From Chondrus crispus (Eukaryota; Rhodophyta; Florideophyceae; Gigartinales; Gigartinaceae), in the NCBI RefSeq assembly GCF_000350225.1, contig NW_005179080.1:124001-188000 (forward strand): DNA of 64,000 nucleotides, given 5' to 3'. Position 1 is the stretch's first letter. Every line of letters begins with the position of its first letter. A program made the translations under genes and the position numbers. The notes under the pieces are model-generated. The model did no database searches. It had not been told where the DNA came from and saw only the letters and a list, made by a program, of their open reading frames with translations. Below are positions 20,548 through 31,036 of the stretch, one piece after another.

Positions 20548-23500
20548 TCACATGCTTTGGGAAGCTTTGCACTCGGAAAGCCCAACCATGCCCACGAACT
20601 TTTCAAACAGCACGCGACCAAGTGGTTTGGTCAGCATATCGGCTGGCATTTCTGTTGTCGGACAATGGTACAATGTGACCAGTTCTCGCTGCACCGCATC
20701 TCGAACAAAATGATATGTAATATCAATGTGCTTGTTGCGACGATTTGTAGATTCGTTCTGAGCAAACGCAATCGTACCAGCGTTGTCACATCCAACGCGA
20801 ATTGTTGGATCCGAATTCGCACCAAGTACATCGGCATGGAAGCGTCGAAGCCACGCAGCCTCTTTGCATGCTTCACTGAGTGCGATGTATTCTGCCTCAC
20901 AAGTAGACTTTGCAACTACTGTTTGTTTCCGGGAAGCCCAACTGATAGGCCCATCACAAAGCTTGAACACGTACCCACTCGTTGATTTCCGTGATTCAAG
21001 GCATCCACCCCAATCTGCGTCGCTATACCCATGAAGTTCCGTACCAAGATCATCTTTACCAAACACTATTCCAAGATGCTGGGACCCACGCAAGTATCTC
21101 AAAACACGTTTCACACCTGTCCAATGCGAATCGTGAGGGTCGGCACAGTGTTGAGATAACTTTCCAATGGCATACGCAATATCGGGGCGGGTCCCGACCA
21201 TTAGGAACATTAGACATCCAATGGCCTGACGATATGGTTCAAAGCATGGGTTGTCATCAGTGCCAGTTTCGGCCACTTGCATTGTGACATGTCGAGACTG
21301 TTCCATCGGAGTAACGCAAGGATTGCATGCCGACATTTTGAACCGTTTCAGTACTGCTTGGGCATACTTCGACTGCGTGACGGTCAGGACGTGTTTAGAA
21401 CGTATACGGTCGATCTCTAGACCAATACAAGTCTTCGCCTCGCCAAGGTCTTTCATATCGAATCGTTTGTTGAGTTCATTTTTCATCCATAATATGGCCT
21501 CCAAGTCACTTCCAGCTAGCAGCAGATCGTCCACGTACAACGCGATAATCATGATGACATTGCCTTGACGTCGAATGTAAAGACATGGGTCGCTGCGTGT
21601 AGTGTTGAAACCAAGTTCAGTGATCAGAAACTCATCGATCTTACTATGCCATTGGCGATGGGCTTGCTTAAGACCATAGATTGCTTTCAAAAGTTTACAC
21701 ACCGAATCAGGTTTGACTTTGTCGATGCATCCTTCAGGTTGCTCCATGTAGATTTCTTCGTGAAGGTCACCGTTGAGGAAGGCAGTCACCACGTCCATCT
21801 GATGCAGCTCAAGGTCAAAGTGCGCAACCAGTGCCAGCAGCAGACGGATAGTTGTGAACTTGATGACAGGGGCGAAAGTTTCCGTGTAATCGATGCCTTC
21901 TACTTGTTGAAAGCCTCGTGCCACAAGACGTCCCTTTGCAGTTTCGACCAATTTTCCGCACTCGTCAGGAAGTTGCTTCACTCCGAAAACCCACCTGGAC
22001 GTCAGGACGTTTGATGCTTGAGATCTTGGAACAAGTGTCCATGTTTTGTTTTTGTGTTGTGAAGCAAGTTCTTTGTCGATGCCGTTCTGCCAGAAGCGAG
22101 CTTTTGGAGAATCCATAGCTTGCCCGTACGAGTTTGGGATTTCCGTTATCACATGGGCGTGGCTAAGGAGTCCAGCAGTCACCAAAGCTGCTGCCCACCA
22201 CGCCCCAGGCGTTTTGCGAATGCGAGTGGACCGCCGGAGATTAGTTGGCGGATCAATCGTTTCTTCCTCAACTACGTGTTGCTCAACTGTTTCGGTAGTT
22301 TCGTCCTCCCCTGCACTTGGGGAGGAGTTGGAGGATTCATCAGAGTCTTCTTGTTCATCCGGCGATGATGCTTCTGATGCCACTGCATCATTTTCTGCAA
22401 CTTCCTCATCGATGTTCAAGTTGATTGTGTCATCATCAGTTGTAGCCTCCTCGTTTGTATCCATCGGTTCACCAGATTTGCCTCCCGTGGACTCGTCAAA
22501 AGTAACATCTCTGGATACGATCACTTTGTGCAAATCACCATCCCACAACTTGTAAGCTTTCGTATTTTCAGCATACCCTAGAAACATTGCCTCCTTTGCA
22601 CGGGCGTCAAGTTTCTGGATGTTGTGTTTTGGTAATGTATACCAACACTTTGAACCGAAAACACGCAAATGACCAACATTTGGCACAGATTTCATCCATA
22701 AGTGGTATGGGGTCATCTTGGGGGGAATGGCACGTGACGTGACTCGATTTCGAACGTACACTGCATTGGCAAGTGCTTCTGCCCAGAACCCCTTTGTAAC
22801 TTTCTTGTGCGCTAGCATGGAGCGCACCAAGTTTACCAAAGTTCTGTTCAGTCGTTCGGCGACGCCATTTTGCTCCGGTGTGTACGCGGTCGTCATTTGA
22901 TGCTGAGTACCATTTGCAATCAGAAAAGACTTAAACTCCGTGGACAGATACTCACCACCTCGATCGGTGCGAAGCACTTTGATCTTGCGACCAGTGTGAG
23001 TCTGAGCAAGTTGTGCAAACATTTTGTATCGTTCAAATGCTTCTGATTTATGGTGCATAGGGTACACTACTGACCAGTTTGAGTGATCATCTATGAAGGT
23101 AATGAAGTACTTGGCACCACCAATGGACTGCACCTCTAAGGGGCCACAAACATCAGAGTGAACTAAGTCTAGACAGAAGTATGCCCGCCTCGAGGACCGC
23201 TCTTTTGGGATCACAGATCGAGTGGCTTTGCCGTAGACGCACGCAGAACATTTTTCAGAGATGCAATCATTGTCAGTATTGTTGATTTTGTTAGCCTCAT
23301 TACCAAGTAGTTTGACTCCACTTACCACATTGTCACGAATCATCGAAGCAATACCTTGAGAATGCACATGTGCAAAGCGCTCATGCCACGTTTGCAGGGT
23401 GGCAGCATGTGCAGATCCGATGTCACTGACGATGTCGAGAACGTAAAGTTCTCCAACCAATGTCGCAGTCGCCACTACAGTTGAGCCTCGTCTGATCATG

Positions 23501-24666
23501 CATTTTCCATTTTCGAACCCAACTTTTAGTCCAAGTTCAGTCATTCGACTGACAGAGAGCAGAGAGAACGCAAAGTCCGGAACGTGCAATACATCCGTCA
23601 ACTTGCACGGTTCGATGCGGCCATTCACATTTAACTTCAAGTGAACGTCACCACGGCCGGCAACCTTTGCACTAGCCTTGGTTCCCATCTGAACAGAGGC
23701 GGATTCAAGTGGCTCATACGTTGCAAACAGAGATCGGTCATATGTAATATGAGCTGTACAAGCTGAATCTACGAGCCACGAAGAGGACATCTCCATATCG
23801 TTCGTGTGCGAAGCTTTCGACATCAGACATGTGAAGTCGACGCTGTTTACAACCATGTCGGGATCAGGTTTCTGTGTGACAAATGCAGATTGTTTCCGCT
23901 GAGACATACGCGGTTTATATCCGCTAGGAGGAGCCGGGCGACGCCCATTCAAATCCTTTCCCCAGCAGCGGGTTGCCGTATGGCCTGTATGACCGCAGTT
24001 CGTGCATTTGTAATCGTTTATGTCCCGATTGTTCGGGGCACGATTAACCAGAGCCGATGTCTGTGAGGAGCTAGACTTCATGTTTGCTCGTTGCTCTTCC
24101 TGCAGCAGACGACTTTTCACAAAGTCCAAACTGAATATCTTTTCCTCATTACCGAGAGCATCTAGTGCAACGATGAGAGCCTCGAAACGGGCAGGCAGAC
24201 CGTTGAGCACTGCCATGGCCATCTCCTTGTCATCGATGTTTACGCTCATTGACTTGAGGATGGCTGCCAGCTGCTTGACACGATTGATGTATGCAAGCAC
24301 CTTTTCACCGGAAAGCATCTTCACAGTGTAGAACTCACGACGTGCAGCTAGTTTGTTCAGCAAAGTGTGCCTCTCAAACACGTTGACAATAGCTTCCCAC
24401 ATCTCATGAGCAGTATCAACATCACGTACATGCTCAAGATGCTCATCTGATAGGGAGAGACCAATCAGTGCTTTAGCTTTACTGTCACCTCTGATCCACT
24501 TCTTACGCTCTTCCGCGCGTTCCTCACTTGGAACTCTTCCCTCAACGATGTATTGGTCAACATCACGTAGAGCAAGCAGAAGTTGTATTTTCTGCTTCCA
24601 CACGTAGAAGTTGGAGTCCGTCAGTTTGTCGATTCTGATGGATCCTCCTCCTCCTTGATCTTCCAT
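20548..24666 (-). CDS. Ty1/copia Gag-Pol polyprotein (intact)
   Basis: A 1372-residue uninterrupted polyprotein. Gag occupies residues about 1-220 (UBN2-like, DSNFYVWKQKIQLLL), followed by a CCHC zinc knuckle at about 221-234 (CTNCGHTGHTATRC). Protease has WLVDSACTAH near 300, and the GAG-pre-integrase motif (WHERFAHVHSQGI) is near 425. Integrase has Asp residues in HSDVCGP and LRTDRGGEY and the Glu in PEQNGVAERLNRT. RT has HQMDVVTAFLNGDL and YVDDLLLAGSD; RNase H has DADWGGCLESRKSTSGY and STCEAEYIALSEA. The ATG at 24666 (MEDQGGGG) is chosen because the frame further upstream starts only on TTG. All catalytic residues checked are present. Gag and Pol share one frame without a frameshift. Confidence 0.95.
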   Translation of the reverse strand: MEDQGGGGSIRIDKLTDSNFYVWKQKIQLLLALRDVDQYIVEGRVPSEERAEERKKWIRGDSKAKALIGLSLSDEHLEHVRDVDTAHEMWEAIVNVFERHTLLNKLAARREFYTVKMLSGEKVLAYINRVKQLAAILKSMSVNIDDKEMAMAVLNGLPARFEALIVALDALGNEEKIFSLDFVKSRLLQEEQRANMKSSSSQTSALVNRAPNNRDINDYKCTNCGHTGHTATRCWGKDLNGRRPAPPSGYKPRMSQRKQSAFVTQKPDPDMVVNSVDFTCLMSKASHTNDMEMSSSWLVDSACTAHITYDRSLFATYEPLESASVQMGTKASAKVAGRGDVHLKLNVNGRIEPCKLTDVLHVPDFAFSLLSVSRMTELGLKVGFENGKCMIRRGSTVVATATLVGELYVLDIVSDIGSAHAATLQTWHERFAHVHSQGIASMIRDNVVSGVKLLGNEANKINNTDNDCISEKCSACVYGKATRSVIPKERSSRRAYFCLDLVHSDVCGPLEVQSIGGAKYFITFIDDHSNWSVVYPMHHKSEAFERYKMFAQLAQTHTGRKIKVLRTDRGGEYLSTEFKSFLIANGTQHQMTTAYTPEQNGVAERLNRTLVNLVRSMLAHKKVTKGFWAEALANAVYVRNRVTSRAIPPKMTPYHLWMKSVPNVGHLRVFGSKCWYTLPKHNIQKLDARAKEAMFLGYAENTKAYKLWDGDLHKVIVSRDVTFDESTGGKSGEPMDTNEEATTDDDTINLNIDEEVAENDAVASEASSPDEQEDSDESSNSSPSAGEDETTETVEQHVVEEETIDPPTNLRRSTRIRKTPGAWWAAALVTAGLLSHAHVITEIPNSYGQAMDSPKARFWQNGIDKELASQHKNKTWTLVPRSQASNVLTSRWVFGVKQLPDECGKLVETAKGRLVARGFQQVEGIDYTETFAPVIKFTTIRLLLALVAHFDLELHQMDVVTAFLNGDLHEEIYMEQPEGCIDKVKPDSVCKLLKAIYGLKQAHRQWHSKIDEFLITELGFNTTRSDPCLYIRRQGNVIMIIALYVDDLLLAGSDLEAILWMKNELNKRFDMKDLGEAKTCIGLEIDRIRSKHVLTVTQSKYAQAVLKRFKMSACNPCVTPMEQSRHVTMQVAETGTDDNPCFEPYRQAIGCLMFLMVGTRPDIAYAIGKLSQHCADPHDSHWTGVKRVLRYLRGSQHLGIVFGKDDLGTELHGYSDADWGGCLESRKSTSGYVFKLCDGPISWASRKQTVVAKSTCEAEYIALSEACKEAAWLRRFHADVLGANSDPTIRVGCDNAGTIAFAQNESTNRRNKHIDITYHFVRDAVQRELVTLYHCPTTEMPADMLTKPLGRVLFEKFVGMVGLSECKASQSM

Positions 24667-24838
24667 TTTAGTGCAAATAAGCTTCAAGTATTCGAAAATC
24701 CGTTCGGGGATCCCAAGCCGTTAACCGATAGTCAACACAATGGCAAGCCCACCCGTCTAAGAAATTCGATATGATTACTATGAAGTTGCACTAGGAGAAA
24801 TTTGCGAACAGATATGTGAATTTATTTGGATGAAATCC

Positions 24839-25510
24839 CTAACTATTCTGTTCACAAACTACCTTTAAGTGTGCGGCACCGTTCTCGTGGCACTTCAGGT
24901 GCCCGTGAGACTCAAAGACGCGATTGCAAGGGATACAACGCGGAGTCTCCTTAGCGATGGCAACTTGAATGCGATGAGACCTAGACTGAATGTGGTCGTA
25001 AAAGGCCTTCGCACTATTGCCACTAACGCCGCACACTTTACAATACCGCTTATACCGCGGGCACACCTTACGATTCCTCTTGCGCTCACGCTTGAACTGC
25101 TTGTCCGCGAGAACAGCCGCTTTCCGAGCAGAAAGTCGATGCGTAGTTCTCTTTATTGGTGCGGGAACAGAGCGCGGAATACGAGGAATCCTATATGGTG
25201 CGCAACTCGAGGACGGACCCGGAAGCGCGAGCCGAGGTGAAGGTTGATCCTCAGGCTCAAGCACCTCAACGGATACGACCTCCGATGTCCGAACCGTTCG
25301 ACCGGTGACCAGCTTCCCAGGCGCAGAGCGCACCGGTACTAATTCCAGATCTAACACAACCCCGTAAAAACAGGTATTCACAATAAGGAATATGAAGATA
25401 ATCGTCAGTAACAGATTTTGGAATTATTGCTCTTAAGAACCACCAAAACGTGCAAAGACAATCACTTAGATGTGTAGGAAATGGAAAGAAACTCAAAACT
25501 TACTTTGCAT
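24839..25510 (-). CDS. Two-zinc-finger accessory ORF of the copia, probably spliced
   Basis: The frame ending at 24839 encodes two C2H2 fingers with identical spacing, C-x2-C-x12-H-x5-H: CKVCG...H...H and CIPCN...H...H, near the C-terminus. A basic stretch (KQFKRERKRNRK) and a Pro/Ser-rich region precede them. Inside this frame no ATG precedes the conserved part, which opens on GTG at 25381. A plausible intron (gtaagt at 25503 to ttag at 25351) would join ATGCAAA (25510-25504) in phase to the main exon at 25350. The ORF lies between primer-binding site and gag-pol on the element's strand. Function unknown; RNA or DNA binding is suggested by the fingers. The splice model is inference. Confidence 0.6.
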
Positions 25511-25539
25511 GAGAGAACGAAGAAAAACCAAATGCGAGA

Positions 25540-25870
25540 TTGACGACGACGGCGGTAGCGGGAGCGGAAACGAAGACGAAGACCAAAGACAGAGACAGCA
25601 GCAACAACCACAGCAAGAACAAAAGCCAAACCAAGAACGAAGACAACGAAGACAGCGGGGGCGATGACCAAAACCAATTCACACAAGAGAGCAAGAACGA
25701 CAGCAGCAGCGAAAACCAAAACCAAGAACGACGGCAAGAACGAGAGCGACAACGACAGCGAGAAGACCAGCGGAAAGAACGACGAGAAACGGCAGCGAAA
25801 ACGACAGCGACAACGACGGCAGAAACAACGGAACGAGAACGACAGACTCATGCAGTGAAACGACAGCGAA
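25540..25870. repeat. Low-complexity purine-rich leader tract
   Basis: The + strand is dominated by variants of aacgacagcg and aaccaaagac words. All apparent ORFs here are compositional (Gln/Lys/Arg-rich on one strand, Ser/Phe/Leu/Arg-rich on the other). It lies in the 5' leader of the copia element. Confidence 0.75.
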
Positions 25871-25873
25871 GGT

Positions 25874-25887
25874 CTGGGCCCATAACC
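25874..25887 (-). promoter_or_regulatory. Primer-binding site (initiator tRNA-Met half-molecule)
   Basis: On the minus strand ggttatgggcccag follows the 5' LTR with no gap. It is complementary to the anticodon stem-loop of initiator tRNA-Met, as in Drosophila copia. Confidence 0.85.
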
Positions 25888-27151
25888 TAATGGTAGGTTC
25901 GGAGGGGCAAGGGAAAGAAGGAAGGCAGGTTGATGTGTGTGAGTGAAGGAGTTGGTGCCGAGGTTTACTTTGAAGCCCTTTTCCTGCGATACTTATACAC
26001 TTCGAGTGCTACACTATCGCTCTACTCCGACTCCCAGTAAACCATACTCTACTATGCGCGACCAAGCGCGGTCCTCTTGTGGCCCGACCATACTGTTCGA
26101 TTTCCACCTTACGAATCGATTCGTAACTATTAGCTCACAACTATTTCTACACATTCCAAATGACTGTAAACCATGGCCCTATGCATGCAACTGTTTCACA
26201 CCTTACTAATCTGCATCCAGTCATGCCAGACTTCATTGTTGTGCAACGAACAACTTGGCACTTGTCTATTTCCAACAACGCAAACGTCTTTCATATCACA
26301 ATCGCCATACGTATCCTTGTTTCTCACCTTACTAATTTCGCCAAGCACTGTCAGATAATTATGGCAAGTTATAACAATGTGCATCCAGACTTTCTACACA
26401 ACTCACATGAGAATACATGTAAATCACACGAGTACTGTCATGAACTTGCATCCAACGGCGCACCATGACGAGAGCACAGTGCAACGGCGCGTGCTCACGC
26501 AAGACTCGCATACAGCATGACGCGTACACAGAATAATCACACAACTGTATTCCTCTCGCGAGAAGTACTTGTTGTACTTTTGATTCACGTGTACTGTTCT
26601 CGGACACGCGCAGGATCGCAAACAGTCTGACACTGTAAAACTGTAAACCCTCATGTGCATACACCTGGATGCGTGTACATGTGTACGTACACGAATCCAC
26701 CTGGCGACGTGTACATGTGTACACGGGATACATGTGTCCCGCCCGGGGGCCCCATGCAATTACCCATTACAACCATGGCAAACCACTTGAAACCCCCAAA
26801 ACAACGTAATTATGGCATATACAGGCCATTTAAAGTACATCACAAGGCCAATGACGCACACGTGGACAACGCTCGACCAATACATTTGCAGCATTAGACC
26901 TGAGGGCCAATAGAATTGCAGTATTTCCTGTGTAGTCTATAGTGCTACGGGCCAAGGTTCCACTTGGCAAAACTATGCAAATTTGCATGACCCTCCGAGA
27001 GGCCACTTTCGTCCCCGGAACCCCAAAATCTGGGATTTTACACGTGTCATGTCGTGATATGGGTAAGAGCGCCCGGACCGTGCAGTCATGTACACGTGTC
27101 ACTCGATTTTGACCTTTTCAGACAACAGCATGTGGTCGCACATTTTCAATA
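25888..27151 (-). repeat. 5' LTR of the intact copia
   Basis: 1264 bp, same borders as the 3' LTR. Differences I counted fall in the half from about 26720 to 27130; the first 740 bp or so look identical. Confidence 0.93.
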
Positions 27152-27248
27152 CAATGCCCACCGACTCCAGGTCCGCCCCCGTGCCCAGTTTCTAGGCTTT
27201 ATTCAGCAACTGGTCGGCACGCGCCTTGCTCTTCGAGAAGTCAGCCAT
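27152..27248 (-). pseudogene. Gag-like ORF of the DIRS/Ngaro-like element, 5' part
   Basis: Begins at the ATG at 27248 with MADFSKSKARADQLLNKA, hits a TAG, and continues in the same frame as KLGTGADLESVGI up to the copia border. Counting the 5-bp target duplication once, the frame runs directly into the downstream part that ends at 18675. That continuity supports both the gag assignment and the insertion borders. Confidence 0.65.
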
Positions 27249-27375
27249 TGTGTGTGTGTCCTTGCGGTACGGGTCGTAGTCGCTCCCGGGAGCAACTGGG
27301 CCTGTTGATCTTTTGACCGCTACTGAACGAGCCTGCCACCAACAAGAGCTGGGAATTCTCTCTGCGGAACAAAGA

Positions 27376-27616
27376 GAGAGGCGTGCTCTAGATTCGTAAA
27401 GGAGTGGGCTGTCACCGTGCTTAGATACACGCTCGCGGGAATTCAACTATAGCTGCAGTCAGTATCTCCTGTTCCCGGTGGCGGGCATCGCCGTAGCTGT
27501 CTCTGGTCCCAGAGCCAGTCGGCTTGAACGCTTCGTATGCGCAGTCCGGGGCTTCCTGTCTCGCTAACCTGTAGGTAGTCGTTTTCACACTAATAAATGT
27601 GCCATCTACACAGTAC
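27376..27616 (-). repeat. 5' terminal repeat of the DIRS/Ngaro-like element
   Basis: Partner of 15188-15428 at a constant offset of 12188 bp; about seven substitutions in 241 bp. Confidence 0.9.
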
Positions 27617-28288
27617 TAAACGCGTACCTCTCCAACTCATCGCGGTTCGGGACTTCAAAGACTGCAAGATATTTTCCGTTCGCAGGGCTCGGAAGTGATA
27701 ATGAATTACTTTCTCCACGCCACGGTCCTCGTAGTATTCAAATCAAATATATACAAATCGCCTGGTAATGGACACTTTCAGTGCTTGAAAAGGATGCCCT
27801 CTGGATGCTTGCAGTTTGCGTTGCAGGGAGAGAATGTCTTAATTTTGAAAGGCACTACGCAACGGCTTTCTTCTTTCCAATTCAAAGCCGGTTGCCTTGA
27901 CGCAATGCAAATGCTTCCGCTAAGATAACCAAAATTTCGATTTTGAGACAGAATTCACTTATAAATCAATGTCGCTTGTCGCTGTTTGGTCAAACGAATA
28001 TTTAGCAGTGTTGAGCCCGAATGCAATAATCTGAATGTTACCACGTTTAGTTGTATCCTAGATACAGCCACAAACTAGATAAATTGGGTAGTTACTGGGC
28101 TAGCCAAATATGCGAGGATGTAAGACTGGTAGGAACGTTGTATGAAGTTTCGAAGTTCAAGGCAAAACACGACCCCAATCTCGAGAGCTACATTTTCACA
28201 GACAAATATTGTTCCCCTTGTTCAGATTATTTCATGCACTCGGTTGTCTTGATATGCCTAAAGTAGTTTATTCGGGTGTCGGGAACGA
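27617..28288. other. Spacer, no clear feature
   Basis: Short ORFs without recognisable domains. It may include eroded 5' sequence of the copia remnant that becomes recognisable at about 28300. Confidence 0.4.
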
Positions 28289-30356
28289 GTGTGGGATAGC
28301 CTCCTGCTCAGATGTATGCCGCACCGTCTTTATCGAATAATGGACTTACAGTCTAGAAAAATTCTCACTGTGCGACATGTATCATTCAATGAGACTAAAT
28401 TTCCCGGACATGGATGGAACAAGCACGTGTCTGAAGCTAATGTCGATAATATAGAAGATGAGGTTGAACCAATTTATGTCATGGAACAGAATGCTTCAGA
28501 GGGAAATCAAGATGGAAGTGACAACACAATGGGAACCGGAACTTTTGCTACGCAGGGTGAAAATGACGGAACAGCTGCTCTGGAAGACAGGGATTTATTG
28601 TTAACGCATATTCCTGAAACAATTTCTGATGATAAAGACATTGTAGAAACTGAATCAGAAAATTAGCGCACTGTAGCGAATGAATCAAGAAATTCACGTT
28701 ACCCGAGGAGAGATCGGACAACCCCAGATCGATTTGTTTTCCATGCTAAGATTTCAAACGAAGAACAAACAATTGACCAGGCCCTCAGCGGGCCAAACGC
28801 TGCAGATTGGAGAGAAGCTATTGATGCGGAGGTCAAAGCACTCCAAGACAACAAGACATGGAAAGCTAAAGTTCCTCCTCGCGATACTCATGTAATTGAC
28901 TCGAAGCTAATTTTGACCATCAAAAGGGACCTAATCCTCGCTGCGGATATTTTTAAAGCGCGTATTGTTGCGAAGGGCTTTCAGCAAAGGCAAGTCGAGG
29001 ATACTTATTCACCGGTAATTGACATCACTTCTCTCAGATTATTGCTAAATTTAATCACGGCAATGAAAGGCCATGTTCATCAAATGGACGTCAAAACGGC
29101 ATTTTTGAATGGCAAAATGGACGAGTCTGAGATCATATATATGCGTCCTCCAAAAGGCATCGAGTTTGGTCTATAGAAGAGAGAATGCTTGAGGCTGTTA
29201 AAGGCGATTTATGGACTGAAGAATGCCTCAAAAATATGGAATAGACGTTGGAATGCTGTAATGAAAAGATTGAAGTATATTCAGCTTAAAAGCGACCAAT
29301 GCATATTTATTCGATGGAACAAAACCGGAGAATTCGTATGGATAATCATCTATGTTGATGACATCCTTCTGTTTGCATTGCGTGAAAGCATGATTATAAA
29401 TGCTAAGAAGGAGCTGATGGCTGAATTTAAAATGAAGGATCTCGGTCGTGTTACTGTATTTCTGGGTGTGAGGTTCACTTTCTCAAGGAAGGGCTATTTC
29501 TGGAACAGAAAGAATATTCCAAGCAGCTTTTGGCAACTTTCTCGATGGACAAGTGTAATCATACCAGCACGCCCATGTTGCTTGCAAAGAACAAGGGAAA
29601 TGGAAATGCGAAGAACAAGGGAAATGGAGATCGCACGGATAAGGAAAAACCTTCTCTAAATCAATTTATCGGAAAGCAAATGGTGGTCTGCTACACCTAT
29701 CCACACGGACCAGGCCAGATATTGCATATGCTGTCGGGTTTTTATCAAGAAACTCGTCGTCGCCGTCTGAGTCCAATTGGACTGATGTTAAAAGAATAAT
29801 GAGGTACATTAAGGGATCATTATCTTTTGGGCTGTTTTACAAAAAGACTGAGAAACTTGTTCCGGATGTTTTTGGGCTTTCAGATGCCGATTAGGGTGGT
29901 GAAAGTGATAAGAGAAAGTCAACAAGTGGTAATGTTTTTCAGTTGCATTCTGGAACAGTCAGTTGGATGAGCAGAAAACAAACATGCACTGCACTTTCGT
30001 CGACAGAAGCCGAATATATTGTTTTGTCAGACTGCGGGAAAGAAGCAAGATGGATGCGTCAGATGTTGTTGGAATTAAGATATGGTTCTGAGAAACCAAC
30101 TGTCATCTACGAAGACAACACAGGAGCTATAAGCTGGGCGTACAAACAAAAACGCACAAAACACATTGAAATCAAGTATCATTTTGTACAAGAGCTGGTC
30201 GAGCGAGAAGTAATACGTCTACAATATTGCCCAACAACCAGAATGATTGCAGATGTGATGACGAAGGCGTTTTCACAGACACGCTTTGAATACTTACGTC
30301 AAAGTTTGGGAGTAATATCATTTGGCAAGGAAGGGAATGATGGGAGTGCCAAATAA
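28289..30356 (+). pseudogene. Decayed Ty1/copia pol (element C)
   Basis: Starts in the integrase C-terminus (YRIMDLQSRKILTVRHVSFNE, compare the K-x-W-D-x(n)-S-R-D-V-x-F-D-E pattern). An acidic linker follows, then RT pieces: KARIVAKGFQQ, VHQMDVKTAFLNGKM, LLKAIYGLKNASKIW and IIYVDDILLF. RNase H follows with TVSWMSRKQTCTALSSTEAEYIVLSD and TKHIEIKYHFVQ. Stops (after EFGL near 29174, near 29659) and frame changes separate the pieces. The sequence is more AT-rich than the intact copia and only moderately similar to it, so it is an older, different lineage. Confidence 0.85.
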
Positions 30357-30555
30357 TTTACCAGGTGGGTAAGACGTCAAGAAATAATTATTACTGTCCT
30401 GAACGCTTACGAAATAATTACGCAACGCTTCCCCATCTGCTTCACAAGTTCGTCTACAAAACATGGAAGTGGTAGTAGTATAAATGCGCGAGTAGCCACG
30501 ATAGATAAAAGGGCAAGGAAGGATAGCCCCACTTTCTTCAACAAATACAACAGCA
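30348..30555 (+). mobile_element. Possible 3' LTR of copia element C
   Basis: A purine-rich stretch (gaagggaatgatgggag, 30331-30347) is followed by TGCCAAAT. A TATA-like gtataaatgc lies at about 30479, and the segment could end at ...aacagca (30555). No second copy is visible in the window, so borders are weak. Confidence 0.3.
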
Positions 30556-30981
30556 TGCCGTTGGATACGCCCTTTCATGTCCACAATGTGGCAAGCCTCT
30601 ACGCACGCTCAACACCCCGCAGTGCCCGTTTTCAAAGCATCAAGGCACTGTTACCAGAGGTAGTAGATCCCTGATAAGAAGGCTTTCTCTCCCTTCCCAT
30701 CTCCGCTGAAATCAACCCTAGGTTCTGGTGTCTGTCGCACACCGTCTGCCCTTGCTCATTGCCACCTGTTTCTTGAAAAGTCTCCACTTCCCCCAGAATG
30801 TTAGAAAAAATAAACATCCTCCTGTCTTCACGTTCCCCTCTTGCTACCTTGCTGCGGAAATGATGAATACGAGCGAGTTCATTGCGCAAGGGGGATATGC
30901 GGCATTGTTGAGCCCTTCTTGTTACCTAACGCGGCTGAAAATTGATATCAATGGCGAAGTGTCAAATACCCTGAGGAACGG

Positions 30982-31036
30982 AGCTATTTTCCGCAACCAC
31001 TGTTTATAGTATAAACAGTGGTTGCGGAAAATAGCT
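30982..31036. repeat. Perfect hairpin, 27-bp arms, 1-nt loop
   Basis: Arms 30982-31008 and 31010-31036 are exact reverse complements around a single G. No flanking target duplication is obvious. Confidence 0.95.

Larger units (their letters stand above)
19273..27151 (-). mobile_element. Complete Ty1/copia retrotransposon, 7.9 kb, nested in the DIRS-like gag
   Basis: Two 1264-bp LTRs with about six differences (near 99.5% identity) bound the element. It is flanked by caatg at 19268-19272 and 27152-27156, a 5-bp target duplication. On the minus strand the order is 5' LTR, primer-binding site, low-complexity leader, two-zinc-finger ORF, gag-pol, polypurine tract, 3' LTR. Gag-pol is uninterrupted. 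High LTR identity and an intact frame indicate a young, possibly mobile copy. Confidence 0.95.
15188..27616 (-). mobile_element. DIRS/Ngaro-like tyrosine-recombinase retroelement, split by a nested copia
   Basis: On the minus strand the order is: terminal repeat (27616-27376), gag start (27248), interruption by a copia element (27151-19273), rest of gag, RT/RNase H (18697-16703), tyrosine recombinase (16706-15595), second copy of the repeat (15428-15188). The 241-bp repeats are direct, fitting split-direct-repeat (Ngaro/PAT-like) rather than DIRS1-type inverted termini. I could not find the expected second repeat pair, so the subgroup is tentative. Coding parts carry stops and a frameshift, so this copy looks inactive. 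Confidence 0.8.

Noticed and set aside
25540..25890. Gln/Lys-rich ORF on the + strand
   Set aside because: Purely compositional, within the 5' leader of a minus-strand copia element.
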